From Nonlabens agnitus (GTDB lineage: Bacteria; Bacteroidota; Bacteroidia; Flavobacteriales; Flavobacteriaceae), in NCBI RefSeq assembly GCF_002994045.1, contig NZ_MQUC01000003.1:1216501-1280500 (forward strand): 64,000 bases of DNA, given 5' to 3'. Positions 39,710 to 49,694 of the stretch are shown piece after piece. Position 1 is the first letter of the stretch. The number at the start of each line of letters is the position of its first letter. The position numbers and the translations under genes were made by a program. The notes below the pieces were generated by a model. It worked only from the letters and a program-made list of their open reading frames with translations, did no database searches and was not told the DNA's origin.

Positions 39710-40563
39710 CTGTTAAGTTTGCTGCGATGGTATTCTACAAGACCATCAATGGGACGTCTCACGATGTTACCTACTTCATAATCAAATTCTTCAGCTACTT
39801 GTTGGATGCGTCCTTTAGCAAAATGGGCTATACTACCCACAAAGTGAACTTGACAGGATTTTATTTCTTCATGAAACTGCAATATCATATTCCTTGAAAA
39901 CTTGCGTAAACCACGTCTCAACAATTTCTTGATGTAACTTTCATCCAGATGCTGAAAAATAAATTCGGCATGACTCGCAAGGTAAGCGTTGGGATTGGGT
40001 TGTTTGTAGAGGTTGTATTTAATATGGTCATCACTCATATCATAATTCTCTGCGAACTGCACACGTAAATTGTCTGGCATGTTTTTGAAATAATAATCTC
40101 TTATCAATTCCTTTCCATACCAATTACCACTAGCCTCATCCATAAGTGTGTAGCCCAGTGACACCACTCGTTGATGTAATTTCTCACCATCAGAATAACA
40201 GCAATTAGACCCTGTACCTAGGATACAGACCACTCCAGGCTCATCTCCTACTGCTGCATAAACCGCTGCCGCTGTATCTTCCTTCACCATTACCTCTGCA
40301 TTAGTGAAATAACTGCACAACAAAGACCTCAGAGCTGTTCTTGGTTTTTCGGTTCCACAGCCTGCACCGTAGAAAAAAACTTCTGTGACTTCATCACGAT
40401 GATTCACTAGCTCTTCACTTTCTTCAAGGCGTTGCTGTAGATCTTCAACAGATAAAATTGCAGGATTCATACCACGTGTGCGAGCTTTGAATAATTGCTC
40501 TCCATCGTCAGATAAAGCAATCCAGTCGCACTTAGTTGATCCACTGTCAGTTAATAAAATCAT
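39706..40563 (-). CDS. BadF/BadG-type ATPase, likely N-acetylglucosamine kinase
   Basis: 285 residues of the ASKHA superfamily. Phosphate-1 motif TDSGSTKCDW is at residues 5-14, and ILGTGSNCCYSDG is the phosphate-2 region. The protein is near the length of the eukaryote-like N-acetylglucosamine kinases common in Bacteroidota, so it may phosphorylate GlcNAc or another amino sugar from wall recycling. The substrate is inferred. It lies downstream of gapA on the minus strand, behind a terminator. Confidence 0.85.
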   Translation of the reverse strand: MILLTDSGSTKCDWIALSDDGEQLFKARTRGMNPAILSVEDLQQRLEESEELVNHRDEVTEVFFYGAGCGTEKPRTALRSLLCSYFTNAEVMVKEDTAAAVYAAVGDEPGVVCILGTGSNCCYSDGEKLHQRVVSLGYTLMDEASGNWYGKELIRDYYFKNMPDNLRVQFAENYDMSDDHIKYNLYKQPNPNAYLASHAEFIFQHLDESYIKKLLRRGLRKFSRNMILQFHEEIKSCQVHFVGSIAHFAKGRIQQVAEEFDYEVGNIVRRPIDGLVEYHRSKLNS

Positions 40564-40592
40564 GTTACCCTTTTATTATTTTTAAGATACAA

Positions 40593-40626
40593 AAAAGGCT
40601 GTTAGATTCAATTCCAACAGCCTTTT
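40593..40626 (-). terminator. Terminator after gapA
   Basis: AAAAGGCTGTT (40593-40603) pairs with AACAGCCTTTT (40616-40626). On the minus strand a T run follows. Confidence 0.85.
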
Positions 40627-40634
40627 CTTGAAAA

Positions 40635-41639
40635 TTACAGAGAGTTAACTTTTTCTGCTAGGTCAACTAACTTGTTGGAGTAACCGAATTCATTATCGTA
40701 CCAGCTTACTAACTTATAGAAAGAAGGGTTCAATTCGATAGCCGCTCCAGCGTCATAGATACTTGTTCTAGCATCGCTCACAAAATCCTGAGAAACGACA
40801 GGCTCATCAGTATAACCTACTACTCCTTTCATATCTCCTTTAGATGCTTTTTCAAAAGCCGCGTGGATTTCATCAAGGCTAGTTTCCTTTTCCAGTTTAA
40901 CTGTTAAGTCCACAACTGATACATCAACTGTAGGAACACGGAATGCCATACCAGTCAATTTACCTTTCAATGAAGGAATTACTTTAGTCACCGCAACAGC
41001 TGCACCAGTAGAAGCTGGAATAATGTTTACTAAGGAACTACGTCCAGATCTAAAGTCTTTCTTGCTAGGTCCATCCACAGTAGTTTGAGTGGCTGTGGTT
41101 GCATGTATCGTAGTCATCAATGCTTCCTTGATTCCAAAATTGTCATTAAGGATTTTTGCCATTGGTGCAAGACAGTTGGTCGTACATGAGGCGTTGGAAA
41201 CAATAGTTTGATCTGCAGTCAATTGATCATCATTAACACCCATTACAAACATAGGAGCTGTTTTAGATGGTGCAGAAATCACTACTTTTTTGGCACCAGC
41301 ATCAATGTGAGCCTGTGCAGTATCAAGATCTGTGAAGATTCCTGTACAGTCAGCAACTACATCTACATCTACCTCATCCCACTTCAAGTTCTTTGGATCA
41401 CGCTCTGCAGTTACACGCACTTGAACACCATCAATAATGAGATTCCCATCTTTTATTTCAATGGTACCACCGTAACGGCCATGAACAGAATCGTATTCCA
41501 ATAAATATGCGAGTTGATCAATGTCTACAAGATCATTAATAGCAACCACTTCTACATTATCACGTTCTAATGTTGCTCTAAATACTATACGTCCTATACG
41601 GCCGAATCCATTGATTCCTAATCTTAATTTCTTACTCAT
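40635..41639 (-). CDS. gapA: Glyceraldehyde-3-phosphate dehydrogenase, type I
   Basis: 334 residues, the ordinary length. The NAD-binding motif INGFGRIGR and D36 (VVAINDLVD) predict NAD use. The catalytic C152 is in [12 protein letters not shown]. It oxidises glyceraldehyde 3-phosphate in glycolysis. It follows pfkA (108 bp) on the same strand with its own terminator. A hairpin at 41700-41721 lies in the gap. The long-form paralogue is at 20848. Confidence 0.97.
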   Translation of the reverse strand: MSKKLRLGINGFGRIGRIVFRATLERDNVEVVAINDLVDIDQLAYLLEYDSVHGRYGGTIEIKDGNLIIDGVQVRVTAERDPKNLKWDEVDVDVVADCTGIFTDLDTAQAHIDAGAKKVVISAPSKTAPMFVMGVNDDQLTADQTIVSNASCTTNCLAPMAKILNDNFGIKEALMTTIHATTATQTTVDGPSKKDFRSGRSSLVNIIPASTGAAVAVTKVIPSLKGKLTGMAFRVPTVDVSVVDLTVKLEKETSLDEIHAAFEKASKGDMKGVVGYTDEPVVSQDFVSDARTSIYDAGAAIELNPSFYKLVSWYDNEFGYSNKLVDLAEKVNSL

Positions 41640-41699
41640 TTTTTTGTTCTTTAATTATTAATAGCTACTCAAAGCAGCTGTTCACTTAATTGACTTTCA

Positions 41700-41721
41700 A
41701 ACTGAAAAAATCCTTTCAGTT
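41700..41721. other. Hairpin in the pfkA-gapA gap
   Basis: AACTGAAA (41700-41707) pairs with TTTCAGTT (41714-41721), loop of six. There is no clear T run on the minus strand, so it may be a weak attenuator or RNA-stability element. Confidence 0.4.
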
Positions 41722-41747
41722 CTAAAATATATTCTTTAACTATCACT

Positions 41748-42734
41748 TTAAGTCGTCATTATATCACTCACTCTGATGAGTTCCTTATCGATAGCGGTTT
41801 TACCTTTTACAGCTTTTTCTAGAGGGCACAAAACAATTTTAGTGTCCTGTATTCCTACCATATTATTATAATTGCCATCCATCAAACTTTCAACAGCTTT
41901 AACACCCATACGGCTGGCAAGAACGCGGTCCCAACAAGTTGGCGAGCCACCACGTTGCATGTGTCCTAAAACCGATACACGTACTTCGTATTCTGGAAGA
42001 TTCTGTTCCACATAGTCCTTTAATGCAAAGACATTCTCTCCAGTCTCCACACCTTCGGCAACCACAACGATACTTGATGATTTTCCTGATGCACGGCTGC
42101 GTTTCAAACTTTCTAGCAAACGATCTCTGCCCAGGTTTTCTTCTGGAATAAGAATTTCCTCTGCTCCTGCTCCAACACCGGCATTTAGGGCAATGTTACC
42201 TACATCGCGACCCATAACTTCTACAAAAAAGAGACGGTTATGGGAACTAGCCGTGTCACGTATCTTATCGATCGCATCTACCACTGTATTTAAAGCGGTA
42301 TCATAACCTAATGTTGATGATGTACCATAAATGTCATTGTCAATGGTCCCAGGAATACCCATCACAGGGAAATCATTCTCCTCAGAAAAAATCATGGCTC
42401 CCGTAAAGCTACCGTCACCACCTATGACTACCAGTGCATCAAGACCTTGTTGTTTCGCTTTCGCGAAAGCGATATCACGGCCTTCTTTAGTCCTAAACTC
42501 TTTAGATCGTGCACTTTTTAAGATCGTACCACCTTTATGGATGATGTTATTCACGCTACGTGCATCCATAGGCTTAAAATCACCTTCAATAAGACCTTGA
42601 TACCCTCGATATATTCCTATACATTCCAGTTTGTGAAAAGCACAGGTACGAACAACGGAGCGAATGGCCGCATTCATCCCAGGTGAGTCTCCACCCGAAG
42701 TCATTACTCCTATCTTACGAATGTTTTTTGTCAT
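41748..42734 (-). CDS. pfkA: ATP-dependent 6-phosphofructokinase
   Basis: 328 residues of group I PfkA. GVMTSGGDSPGMNAAIR opens the protein. GGDGSFTGA carries the ATP-binding aspartate, PGTIDNDI the catalytic region, and GHMQRGGSPT the substrate site. It commits fructose 6-phosphate to glycolysis. The iterated palindrome is read AFAKAK in an exposed region (GRDIAFAKAKQQGL). It lies upstream of gapA. Confidence 0.97.
   Translation of the reverse strand: MTKNIRKIGVMTSGGDSPGMNAAIRSVVRTCAFHKLECIGIYRGYQGLIEGDFKPMDARSVNNIIHKGGTILKSARSKEFRTKEGRDIAFAKAKQQGLDALVVIGGDGSFTGAMIFSEENDFPVMGIPGTIDNDIYGTSSTLGYDTALNTVVDAIDKIRDTASSHNRLFFVEVMGRDVGNIALNAGVGAGAEEILIPEENLGRDRLLESLKRSRASGKSSSIVVVAEGVETGENVFALKDYVEQNLPEYEVRVSVLGHMQRGGSPTCWDRVLASRMGVKAVESLMDGNYNNMVGIQDTKIVLCPLEKAVKGKTAIDKELIRVSDIMTT
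42456..42471. repeat. Iterated palindrome, copy 11 (in pfkA)
   Basis: Perfect 16-mer, minus-strand translation DIAFAKAKQQ. Confidence 0.98.
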
Positions 42735-42852
42735 GTAGTTTTTGATAAAATCCTAGCTAATCTATTAAATCTTTGAGTTAATGGCTACCTAATTCTTTTA
42801 TATTTAGCCTTTCGTAGCAACTAAAACGTTATCGTTAATAACTTTTCACTAT

Positions 42853-44583
42853 ATGGCGCTTGAATTCATTGATTTCGCAATCATTATCTCCTTTTTTGCC
42901 ATTTCACTTATTGTAGGTATCGTCGTTTCCAGACAAAGTTCCAAAAATGCCGATTCCTTTTTCCTTTCTGGGCGCAGCATGCCTTGGTGGCTGCTGGGTG
43001 TTTCTATGGTTGCCACTACGTTTGCGGCAGATACCCCTAACCTCGTTGCAGGTATTGTAAGAACCACTGGAGTCGCTGGAAATTGGGAATGGTGGGCATT
43101 TTTACTTACTGGAATGTTGACGGTTTTTTTCTATGCTCGATTATGGCGCAGGAGCGGTATCACTACAGACCTTGAGTTTTATGAAATGCGTTACGATGGG
43201 AAAAGTGCGGCTTTTTTGAGAGGCTTTAGGGCGATTTACTTAGGTGTGATTTTCAACGTGATCATCATGGGAACTGTCTGTCTTGCGGCTATCAAAATAG
43301 GGCATGTTATGTTTGGTTTTAGCGCTGGGCGCACTCTAGTCATTGCGAGTGTCGTGACAGTGGCCTATTCCCTTTTGGGTGGTTTGAAGGGCGTACTCAT
43401 CACAGATTTCATTCAGTTTATCATTGCCATGGTAGGCTCTATATGGGCAACCGTGTACATTCTAGATCTACCACAAATAGGCGGCATGCAAAACCTTATC
43501 ACGCATCCCAATGTAGCCGATAAAATCAACCTTCTACCTGATTTCTCCAATATCGATTTGCTTATGGGAATCTTTATCATCCCTATTGCCGTACAATGGT
43601 GGAGCACCTGGTATCCAGGTGCAGAGCCTGGTGGTGGTGGTTATGTAGCACAACGTATGCTGGCAGCCAAGGATGAAAAGAACGCTACGTGGGCAGTGCT
43701 ATTTTTTAATTTGGCACACTATGCTCTACGTCCATGGCCGTGGATCATCATAGGTTTAGCTTCCTTAATCATTTACCCCAATCTGGATGCGTTAGCCACT
43801 GCCTTTCCAGACCTAGGATCACAATTTATCAAAAATGACTTGAGCTATCCTGCCATGCTTACTTTTTTGCCAGCTGGTTTGTTGGGTCTTGTGGTTACAT
43901 CGCTGGTTGCGGCATTCATGAGTACGATTTCTACTCACTTGAATTGGGGATCGAGCTATATCGTGAATGATTTTTATACTAGGTTCATCAATAAAAAAGC
44001 TAGTGAAAAACAAAAAATCATCACCGGTCGCTTATCCATCATTATCATTATGATACTTGCTGGTTTACTTTCTTTGGTATTGGAAGAAGCAAAAGACGCT
44101 TTTGATTTAGTGATACAAATAGGTGCTGGCTCTGGATTACTTTTTATACTGCGCTGGTTCTGGTACCGTATCAATCCATGGTCAGAAATCACTGCGATGG
44201 TCGTTTCCTTTTGTATGGCTATTGCATTTTTTATTAACGCAAGAATGGACGCTGCTCTGTTTACAGATATGGCAGGTTATGAAAAAATATGTCTGAACGT
44301 CCTGGTCACCAGCATCGCCTGGCTAACCGTAACCTTCTTTACCAGACCTAGTAGTCCAGACACTTTAGCAGCGTTCAATAAGGCCATCTTTGGCAACGAA
44401 TCTAAATTTCACAACTTTCAATATAAAACGATAGCCTTTCTATTAGGAGTAGCTGGTGTCTACAGTTTGCTTTTTTCTTTTGGAAAGCTACTTTATGGAG
44501 AGTTGATCATAGGACTTGTACTAATGATCGTTTTCATTGCTTGTTCAATAGGCATCATAAGCATGCGTAAAAGGCTTTTTTAA
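42853..44583 (+). CDS. Sodium:solute symporter (SSS family)
   Basis: 576 residues with about 13 membrane helices. It opens with the SSS pattern (FAIIISFFAISLIVGIVVSRQ, then FFLSGRSMPWWLLGVSMVATTFAADTPNL), and LTDLEF-like TTDLEFYEMRY is the conserved helix boundary. It imports a solute with sodium; the substrate (sugar, amino acid or other) is not decidable. It is divergent from pfkA with a 118-bp gap. Confidence 0.9.
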   Translation: MALEFIDFAIIISFFAISLIVGIVVSRQSSKNADSFFLSGRSMPWWLLGVSMVATTFAADTPNLVAGIVRTTGVAGNWEWWAFLLTGMLTVFFYARLWRRSGITTDLEFYEMRYDGKSAAFLRGFRAIYLGVIFNVIIMGTVCLAAIKIGHVMFGFSAGRTLVIASVVTVAYSLLGGLKGVLITDFIQFIIAMVGSIWATVYILDLPQIGGMQNLITHPNVADKINLLPDFSNIDLLMGIFIIPIAVQWWSTWYPGAEPGGGGYVAQRMLAAKDEKNATWAVLFFNLAHYALRPWPWIIIGLASLIIYPNLDALATAFPDLGSQFIKNDLSYPAMLTFLPAGLLGLVVTSLVAAFMSTISTHLNWGSSYIVNDFYTRFINKKASEKQKIITGRLSIIIIMILAGLLSLVLEEAKDAFDLVIQIGAGSGLLFILRWFWYRINPWSEITAMVVSFCMAIAFFINARMDAALFTDMAGYEKICLNVLVTSIAWLTVTFFTRPSSPDTLAAFNKAIFGNESKFHNFQYKTIAFLLGVAGVYSLLFSFGKLLYGELIIGLVLMIVFIACSIGIISMRKRLF

Positions 44584-44728
44584 AACAAATTTGGCATTTG
44601 AAGGTTTTCAAACTAGTGATGATCCTCTAACTTTACAAGCATAGCTTGATTTCAAGAAGCTTCAATCCCTTTGAAGCGATAAATTTCATCTTGTTTCTTG
44701 CCATTTTACTAATTGAAAAACCTTTTTA

Positions 44729-47026
44729 ATGAAACACATTGACAACCCAGAGAACTTAGAGAAATGTCCTTTTCGTGGTACCAGAATTGGTGGTGCTATA
44801 GGCTCTGCACCTAGAACAGACGACTGGTGGCCCAACCGATTACAAGTTGATCTATTACACCAGGAACAACCCATATCGAATCCCTTAAGCGATGAAGACT
44901 ATAAAGAGAAATTCAACCAGATCGATTTTCAAGAATTAAAGAAAGACATTAAAAATGCTCTAACAGATTCTCAAGACTGGTGGCCTGCAGATTACAACAA
45001 CTACGGTCCTCAAATGATTCGTATGGCCTGGCACTCTGCTGGTACCTACCGCATCGCAGACGGTCGTGGCGGCGCCGCACAAGGAATGCAGCGTTTTGCT
45101 CCTATCAATTCCTGGTGGGACAATGGTAATATTGATAAGTCACGTAGACTGATGTGGCCTATTAAGAAAAAATACGGATCTGCTCTTTCCTGGGCTGATT
45201 TGATCATCCTAACAGGTAACTGTGCCCTAGAAATCATGAACTTTCCAACTTTTGGTTTTGCAGGTGGTCGTCGTGATGCGTGGGAACCAGATCGCAGTAC
45301 CTATTGGGGACCAGAATTTTGGGATGGAAAACCTTTTGATGAATCACAAACAGGTGGAGATCGTAAGGGTCATCCAGGTGAAATGGTGAATGCTAACTTG
45401 CGCTGGGTAGGTGGACCTAAAGAAGAATATCACGATCTTGAAAACCCACTTGCAGCGACGCACTCTAATTTGATTTATGTAAACCCAGAAGGTCCAGGCG
45501 GTAACATGGATCCTACGGATAGTGCTCGTAATATTAGAGAATCATTCAAGCGCATGGCTATGAATGATGAAGAAACAGTTGCCCTAATTGCAGGTGGACA
45601 CGCATTTGGTAAAAGTCATGGTGCCGTGCCGGCAGAAAAAATAGGTGCTGCTCCAGAAGCCGCTGGTATTGAAGAACAAGGCTTTGGATGGCATAATCCA
45701 GTGGGAACAGGAAATGCAGAGTTTACCAGTACCAACGGTATTGAAGGTTCATGGACGCCTAACCCAACCAATTGGGATAATGATTATTTGATCAATCTAT
45801 TTAAGTATGATTGGAAGCAAAAGAAAAGTCCAGCCGGTGCAGGTCAGTGGACACCTATAGATCCTGACGCTCCTAAAACTCCAGATGCCCACATTGATGG
45901 CAAGATGGACGACTTGATGATGATGACCTCAGATATCGCGCTTAAAGTGGATCCAGAGTATCGCAAGGTTTGTGAGAAATTCATGAGCGATTTTGACTAT
46001 TTCACGACAGCCTTTTCTAAAGCTTGGTACAAACTAACGCACCGCGACATGGGACCTAAAGATCGTTATCTAGGTCCAGAGGTTCCAGAAGAAGACTTGT
46101 TATGGCAAGATCCTGTTCCGGCTTTGGATCATGAACTGGTCAATGATCGCGACATAGAAGACTTAAAGAATCAGATAATAGCCAGTGGACTCAGTATTTC
46201 GGCATTGGTATCTGCAGCTTGGTCCTCTGCCGCAGTATATCGTCATTCTGATAAGCGCGGTGGCGCTAATGGTGCTCGTATTGCACTAGAACCACAGAAT
46301 AACTGGGAAGTCAATCGTCCAGCAGAATTAAATCAAGTGCTCCAAAAATTAAAGGAAATTAAAAATAACTTCAACTCCAGTCAGTCTGGTAATAAAAAAG
46401 TTTCACTTGCAGATCTTATCGTTTTAGGAGGTTGCGTCGCTATTGAAAAAGCAGCTAATGATGCTGGTACTCATGTAAAAGTACCTTTTACTCCTGGACG
46501 TATGGATACGACTCAAGAGCTGACAGATGTGGAAAGCTTTGACTGGTTACAACCTGTTTCTGATGGATTTAGAAACTACCATAACAACAAAGTAGGTTAT
46601 CACACATCTTCAGAGCGCATCTTCTTGGATAGAGCTCAATTGTTGAATTTAAGTGCTCCAGAATGGACCGTTTTAGTAGGTGGTTTGCGTGTGCTGGATC
46701 AAAATTTTGATCACTCTAAACATGGTGTTTTCACAGAAAGACCAGAACAATTGACAAACGACTTTTTCCAAGTCATTACCAGTATGGACTATGAATGGAA
46801 GCCTAAGAGTTCCAGCAAAATGCTCTTTGACATCAATAGCAGAGCGAACGGCGAGACCAAATATACCGCGACACGATGCGATCTTGTTTTTGGCTCCAAC
46901 GCACAGCTGCGCAACATAGCAGAGGTTTATGCCACTGATGATGCACAGGAGCGATTTGTGCACGACTTTGTCAAAGCTTGGGACAAAGTCATGATGCTGG
47001 ATCGTTATGACGTCAAAAACGATTGA
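44729..47026 (+). CDS. katG: Catalase-peroxidase KatG, copy 2
   Basis: 765 residues. Distal R98, W101 and H102 ([18 protein letters not shown]), proximal H291 (GGHAFGK), and the adduct residues W101, Y250 and M276 are intact. It differs from copy 1 in an insertion around residues 196-230 (the large loop with [15 protein letters not shown]) and in the proximal motif, GGHAFGK against GGHTFGK. At the position corresponding to M. tuberculosis S315 it reads TNG where copy 1 has TSG. The two are old paralogues, not a recent duplicate. A strong terminator follows. Confidence 0.95.
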   Translation: MKHIDNPENLEKCPFRGTRIGGAIGSAPRTDDWWPNRLQVDLLHQEQPISNPLSDEDYKEKFNQIDFQELKKDIKNALTDSQDWWPADYNNYGPQMIRMAWHSAGTYRIADGRGGAAQGMQRFAPINSWWDNGNIDKSRRLMWPIKKKYGSALSWADLIILTGNCALEIMNFPTFGFAGGRRDAWEPDRSTYWGPEFWDGKPFDESQTGGDRKGHPGEMVNANLRWVGGPKEEYHDLENPLAATHSNLIYVNPEGPGGNMDPTDSARNIRESFKRMAMNDEETVALIAGGHAFGKSHGAVPAEKIGAAPEAAGIEEQGFGWHNPVGTGNAEFTSTNGIEGSWTPNPTNWDNDYLINLFKYDWKQKKSPAGAGQWTPIDPDAPKTPDAHIDGKMDDLMMMTSDIALKVDPEYRKVCEKFMSDFDYFTTAFSKAWYKLTHRDMGPKDRYLGPEVPEEDLLWQDPVPALDHELVNDRDIEDLKNQIIASGLSISALVSAAWSSAAVYRHSDKRGGANGARIALEPQNNWEVNRPAELNQVLQKLKEIKNNFNSSQSGNKKVSLADLIVLGGCVAIEKAANDAGTHVKVPFTPGRMDTTQELTDVESFDWLQPVSDGFRNYHNNKVGYHTSSERIFLDRAQLLNLSAPEWTVLVGGLRVLDQNFDHSKHGVFTERPEQLTNDFFQVITSMDYEWKPKSSSKMLFDINSRANGETKYTATRCDLVFGSNAQLRNIAEVYATDDAQERFVHDFVKAWDKVMMLDRYDVKND

Positions 47027-47046
47027 TCTAAAATTGTATCAAATGG

Positions 47047-47079
47047 AAATGCCCTTTCAAAATTGAGAGGGCATTTTTT
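47047..47079 (+). terminator. Terminator after katG copy 2
   Basis: A 14-bp stem with one G-T pair (47047-47060 with 47063-47076) and a T run at 47074-47079. Confidence 0.85.
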
Positions 47080-47178
47080 ATTTTTATGCAAACGAACTTG
47101 ATTCATGTGAAAAGCAACTAGATAAAATAAATAGTATTTAAATTATTATTAACTGTGTGCAAATTGCGTAAAGCATAA

Positions 47179-47186
47179 TATATTTG
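47179..47186 (+). promoter_or_regulatory. -7 box of secreted protein gene
   Basis: TATATTTG, 16 nt before the ATG at 47203. Confidence 0.6.
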
Positions 47187-47202
47187 ATTTCAACCGATAA
47201 TT

Positions 47203-48207
47203 ATGCGAACCACTGCCGTTCTTTTTACCTTACTTTTCTGGATCTCACCATTGTGGGCACAGCAAGATGAAGTTATAACAGATAGTACATCAATTGCGTT
47301 CATAGCCTATTGGTCTATTGGAGACAGTTATGATTATAAAATTTCCAAGGTAGAGACTAATTGGCAAAATAATTTAGAACAATCTAAAGACTCCACATCA
47401 TATCTGGCCAATTTTAAAGTCGTGGATAGTACAGCCACAAGTTACACGATAGACTGGACACACAAAAAAACATTAGTAGAAGATTCATCATTCAATTTTA
47501 TTAATGCGCTGAATGACAATGATTCAGTGTGGAACGAAATCGAAAAGCTCAATTTTAATAATGTAAAATATACTACCAATGAATTGGGAGTCTTTACCGG
47601 GATCGTCAATTGGAAGGAGATAAGCGAAGGACTCAAAATTATCTGGGATGAAATAATACGAATGTTGAAAGAAAAATATCCCAATAAGTTTAATATGGTG
47701 GAATCACAATTGCAACAATACTTAATGGCATTTACTTCAAAAGAAGGGATAGAGCAATTCTTAGTGCCAGAGTTGCAGTATTTCCATTTCCCTTTGGGAG
47801 TACAGTTTGAAACAGATGTACCCATCATGTACGAAGATGAAGTAGATCATCACCTGACAAATACTAAGATTAAGGCTGATGCCACAATAACCTTTGAAGA
47901 GGTAGATACAAAAAACGGTTTTTGCATCCTGCGCCAGGAGTCGCGTCTCAATCCTCAAGATATAGGTCGTGTTTTAGAAATATTACTGGACAAAAATAAT
48001 GTTCCCGAACACGACCGCGACGGGATAGATCTCAAAATTTTCGATAATAATTATTATCAATATTTTTACAATCCTGGCGTGCCAGAGTACATATATATCA
48101 GTAGAACGTCATCATCAGCTTATAATGATGTAAGTAAGCAAAAGCTTGTTGAGCATTACATAGAGTTACAATATGACGATAATGGAGATCCATATATCTC
48201 TTATTAG
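47203..48207 (+). CDS. Secreted hypothetical protein
   Basis: 334 residues with a signal peptide (cleavage after PLWA, about residue 19). The mature part is beta-rich, acidic and Tyr/Asn-rich, with no family I recognise. A single Cys remains. It has its own promoter and lies between a terminator and a convergent hydrolase, so it forms a separate unit. Confidence 0.65.
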   Translation: MRTTAVLFTLLFWISPLWAQQDEVITDSTSIAFIAYWSIGDSYDYKISKVETNWQNNLEQSKDSTSYLANFKVVDSTATSYTIDWTHKKTLVEDSSFNFINALNDNDSVWNEIEKLNFNNVKYTTNELGVFTGIVNWKEISEGLKIIWDEIIRMLKEKYPNKFNMVESQLQQYLMAFTSKEGIEQFLVPELQYFHFPLGVQFETDVPIMYEDEVDHHLTNTKIKADATITFEEVDTKNGFCILRQESRLNPQDIGRVLEILLDKNNVPEHDRDGIDLKIFDNNYYQYFYNPGVPEYIYISRTSSSAYNDVSKQKLVEHYIELQYDDNGDPYISY

Positions 48208-48461
48208 GTCGCTTTCACTAAATTGAAATTCCCACAATTACTAATTTTGAAATATTTAGATTTAACCACCTAAAATATAAATTTTACAAGGGTAAATGTG
48301 TCTTAATAAAAATCATTGATCCACGTGGCTTTAAATTTTAAATAAATACCGCGATTGCTATTCTCGTCTGGACTGTGATATCTTTCAGAGTTTATATCAT
48401 GATAAAATATCAAGATCAAGGAAATCGCAAGAAAAGAATTCTTCAGAAACTCGGCCAATTA

Positions 48462-49601
48462 TCACAAAGTAGCATTCAATAATTTCATGAACGCACCAAT
48501 CTTACTGGGCTCAAGCCACCTGGTGACAACCACTAGGTCATTCTTACGATCTACCACGATAAAATTCCCGCCAAAACCAGCGGCATAAAACACCTCTTTA
48601 TCCACGCCATCCCATTGTCGTTTGCCATCTGCATTGAGCCACCACATAAAACCGTAATTAGGCTCTGGTGTGGAAGAAGTTGTGGCCATCTTTATCCATT
48701 CTTTGGAGATCAGTTGTTCGTTCTTCCACTTACCGTTATTGGAAAACAGTAAACCAAATCGCGCCATATCTTCAGTATTGATAAACAAACCAGCACCGCT
48801 GTGGCCTCCGCCAGTAACGCTCTTCATTTGCAGACCGTCGATCGTTTCCCATGCGTCATCATAACCGTACCAGCGCCAGGATCTAGAAGCGCCTATCTTG
48901 TCCATAATTCTGTTTCTTAGCACAAGTGGCAGCGGCTCTCTTAAAACTTGTAGTAAACTATAGGCCAGCACATTGACACGCACATCGTTGTATTCCATGA
49001 CGGTACCAGGCGTGGCAGGCGCTGCATATTGCCAGTCATCCACATCACCATCTCGTGGTGGCCGGTCTGCCCAGTCCTTACCGCCATACAAGGTTCCTTG
49101 CCAGGCGCTATTTTGCTGTAATAATTGTCTCCATGTGATTTGGGAATTATGCCTTCCCGCAAAGGTGCCGTCCCATACATAATCAGCTACCGTGTTATTG
49201 ACATTTTTGATCAATCCATCATCCACAGCGAGTCCAGCAACCGTGGATAGGAAACTTTTGGTCACTGAAAATGTCATGTCTACACGCTTAGTGTCGCCCC
49301 AACTTGCTACCAATTTCCCATTCTTTAGAATCATGCCGGCAGGACCGCCACGTTTTTTGGTAGGACCTAAAATCTCATGGAATGGTTCTGATTTAAAACC
49401 GTCCAAAATGGCAATGCGCAAGTCCCTAGAGCCTGAATATTCGTTCGCTTTCGCGAAAGCGATAACATCATCCAGCTTTTCTGGATCCATTCCAGCATCT
49501 TGAACTGAGATTTGCTGCCAGATAGCATGACGCTCTGGAAAATAGGTTTGCTGGGCACTGGTACCAATGGCCATAAGCATAAAAAGGAAAGTTGATTTCA
49601 T
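48462..49601 (-). CDS. CubicO-type serine hydrolase (beta-lactamase family)
   Basis: 379 residues from the ATG at 49601. The longer frame would put 46 odd residues before a good signal peptide (MKSTFLFMLMAIGTSAQQ). The SxxK motif is in MTFSVTKSF and a YxN-type motif in MEYNDVRVN, so it has the class C beta-lactamase/penicillin-binding-protein fold. Substrates in this group range from beta-lactams to esters and D-amino peptides. An iterated palindrome encodes IAFAKAN. Confidence 0.85.
   Translation of the reverse strand: MKSTFLFMLMAIGTSAQQTYFPERHAIWQQISVQDAGMDPEKLDDVIAFAKANEYSGSRDLRIAILDGFKSEPFHEILGPTKKRGGPAGMILKNGKLVASWGDTKRVDMTFSVTKSFLSTVAGLAVDDGLIKNVNNTVADYVWDGTFAGRHNSQITWRQLLQQNSAWQGTLYGGKDWADRPPRDGDVDDWQYAAPATPGTVMEYNDVRVNVLAYSLLQVLREPLPLVLRNRIMDKIGASRSWRWYGYDDAWETIDGLQMKSVTGGGHSGAGLFINTEDMARFGLLFSNNGKWKNEQLISKEWIKMATTSSTPEPNYGFMWWLNADGKRQWDGVDKEVFYAAGFGGNFIVVDRKNDLVVVTRWLEPSKIGAFMKLLNATL
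49446..49461. repeat. Iterated palindrome, copy 12 (in hydrolase)
   Basis: Perfect 16-mer, minus-strand translation DVIAFAKANEY. Confidence 0.98.
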
Positions 49602-49682
49602 AATCTTAAAAATAAGGTTTGTGTCAGAATATCTAGACATCTGAAATCGCCTGAATGCAAACTTTATCCACCGCTTTATCCA

Positions 49683-49690
49683 TAAATTTG
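49683..49690 (+). promoter_or_regulatory. Leaderless -7 box of the FAD protein
   Basis: TAAATTTG, then CGCC, then ATG: 4 nt between box and start. Confidence 0.65.
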
Positions 49691-49694
49691 CGCC

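Noticed and set aside
48360..48415. Imperfect TGATAT/ATATCA inverted repeat downstream of the secreted protein
   Set aside because: Short arms in AT-rich sequence with no T run; likely chance.
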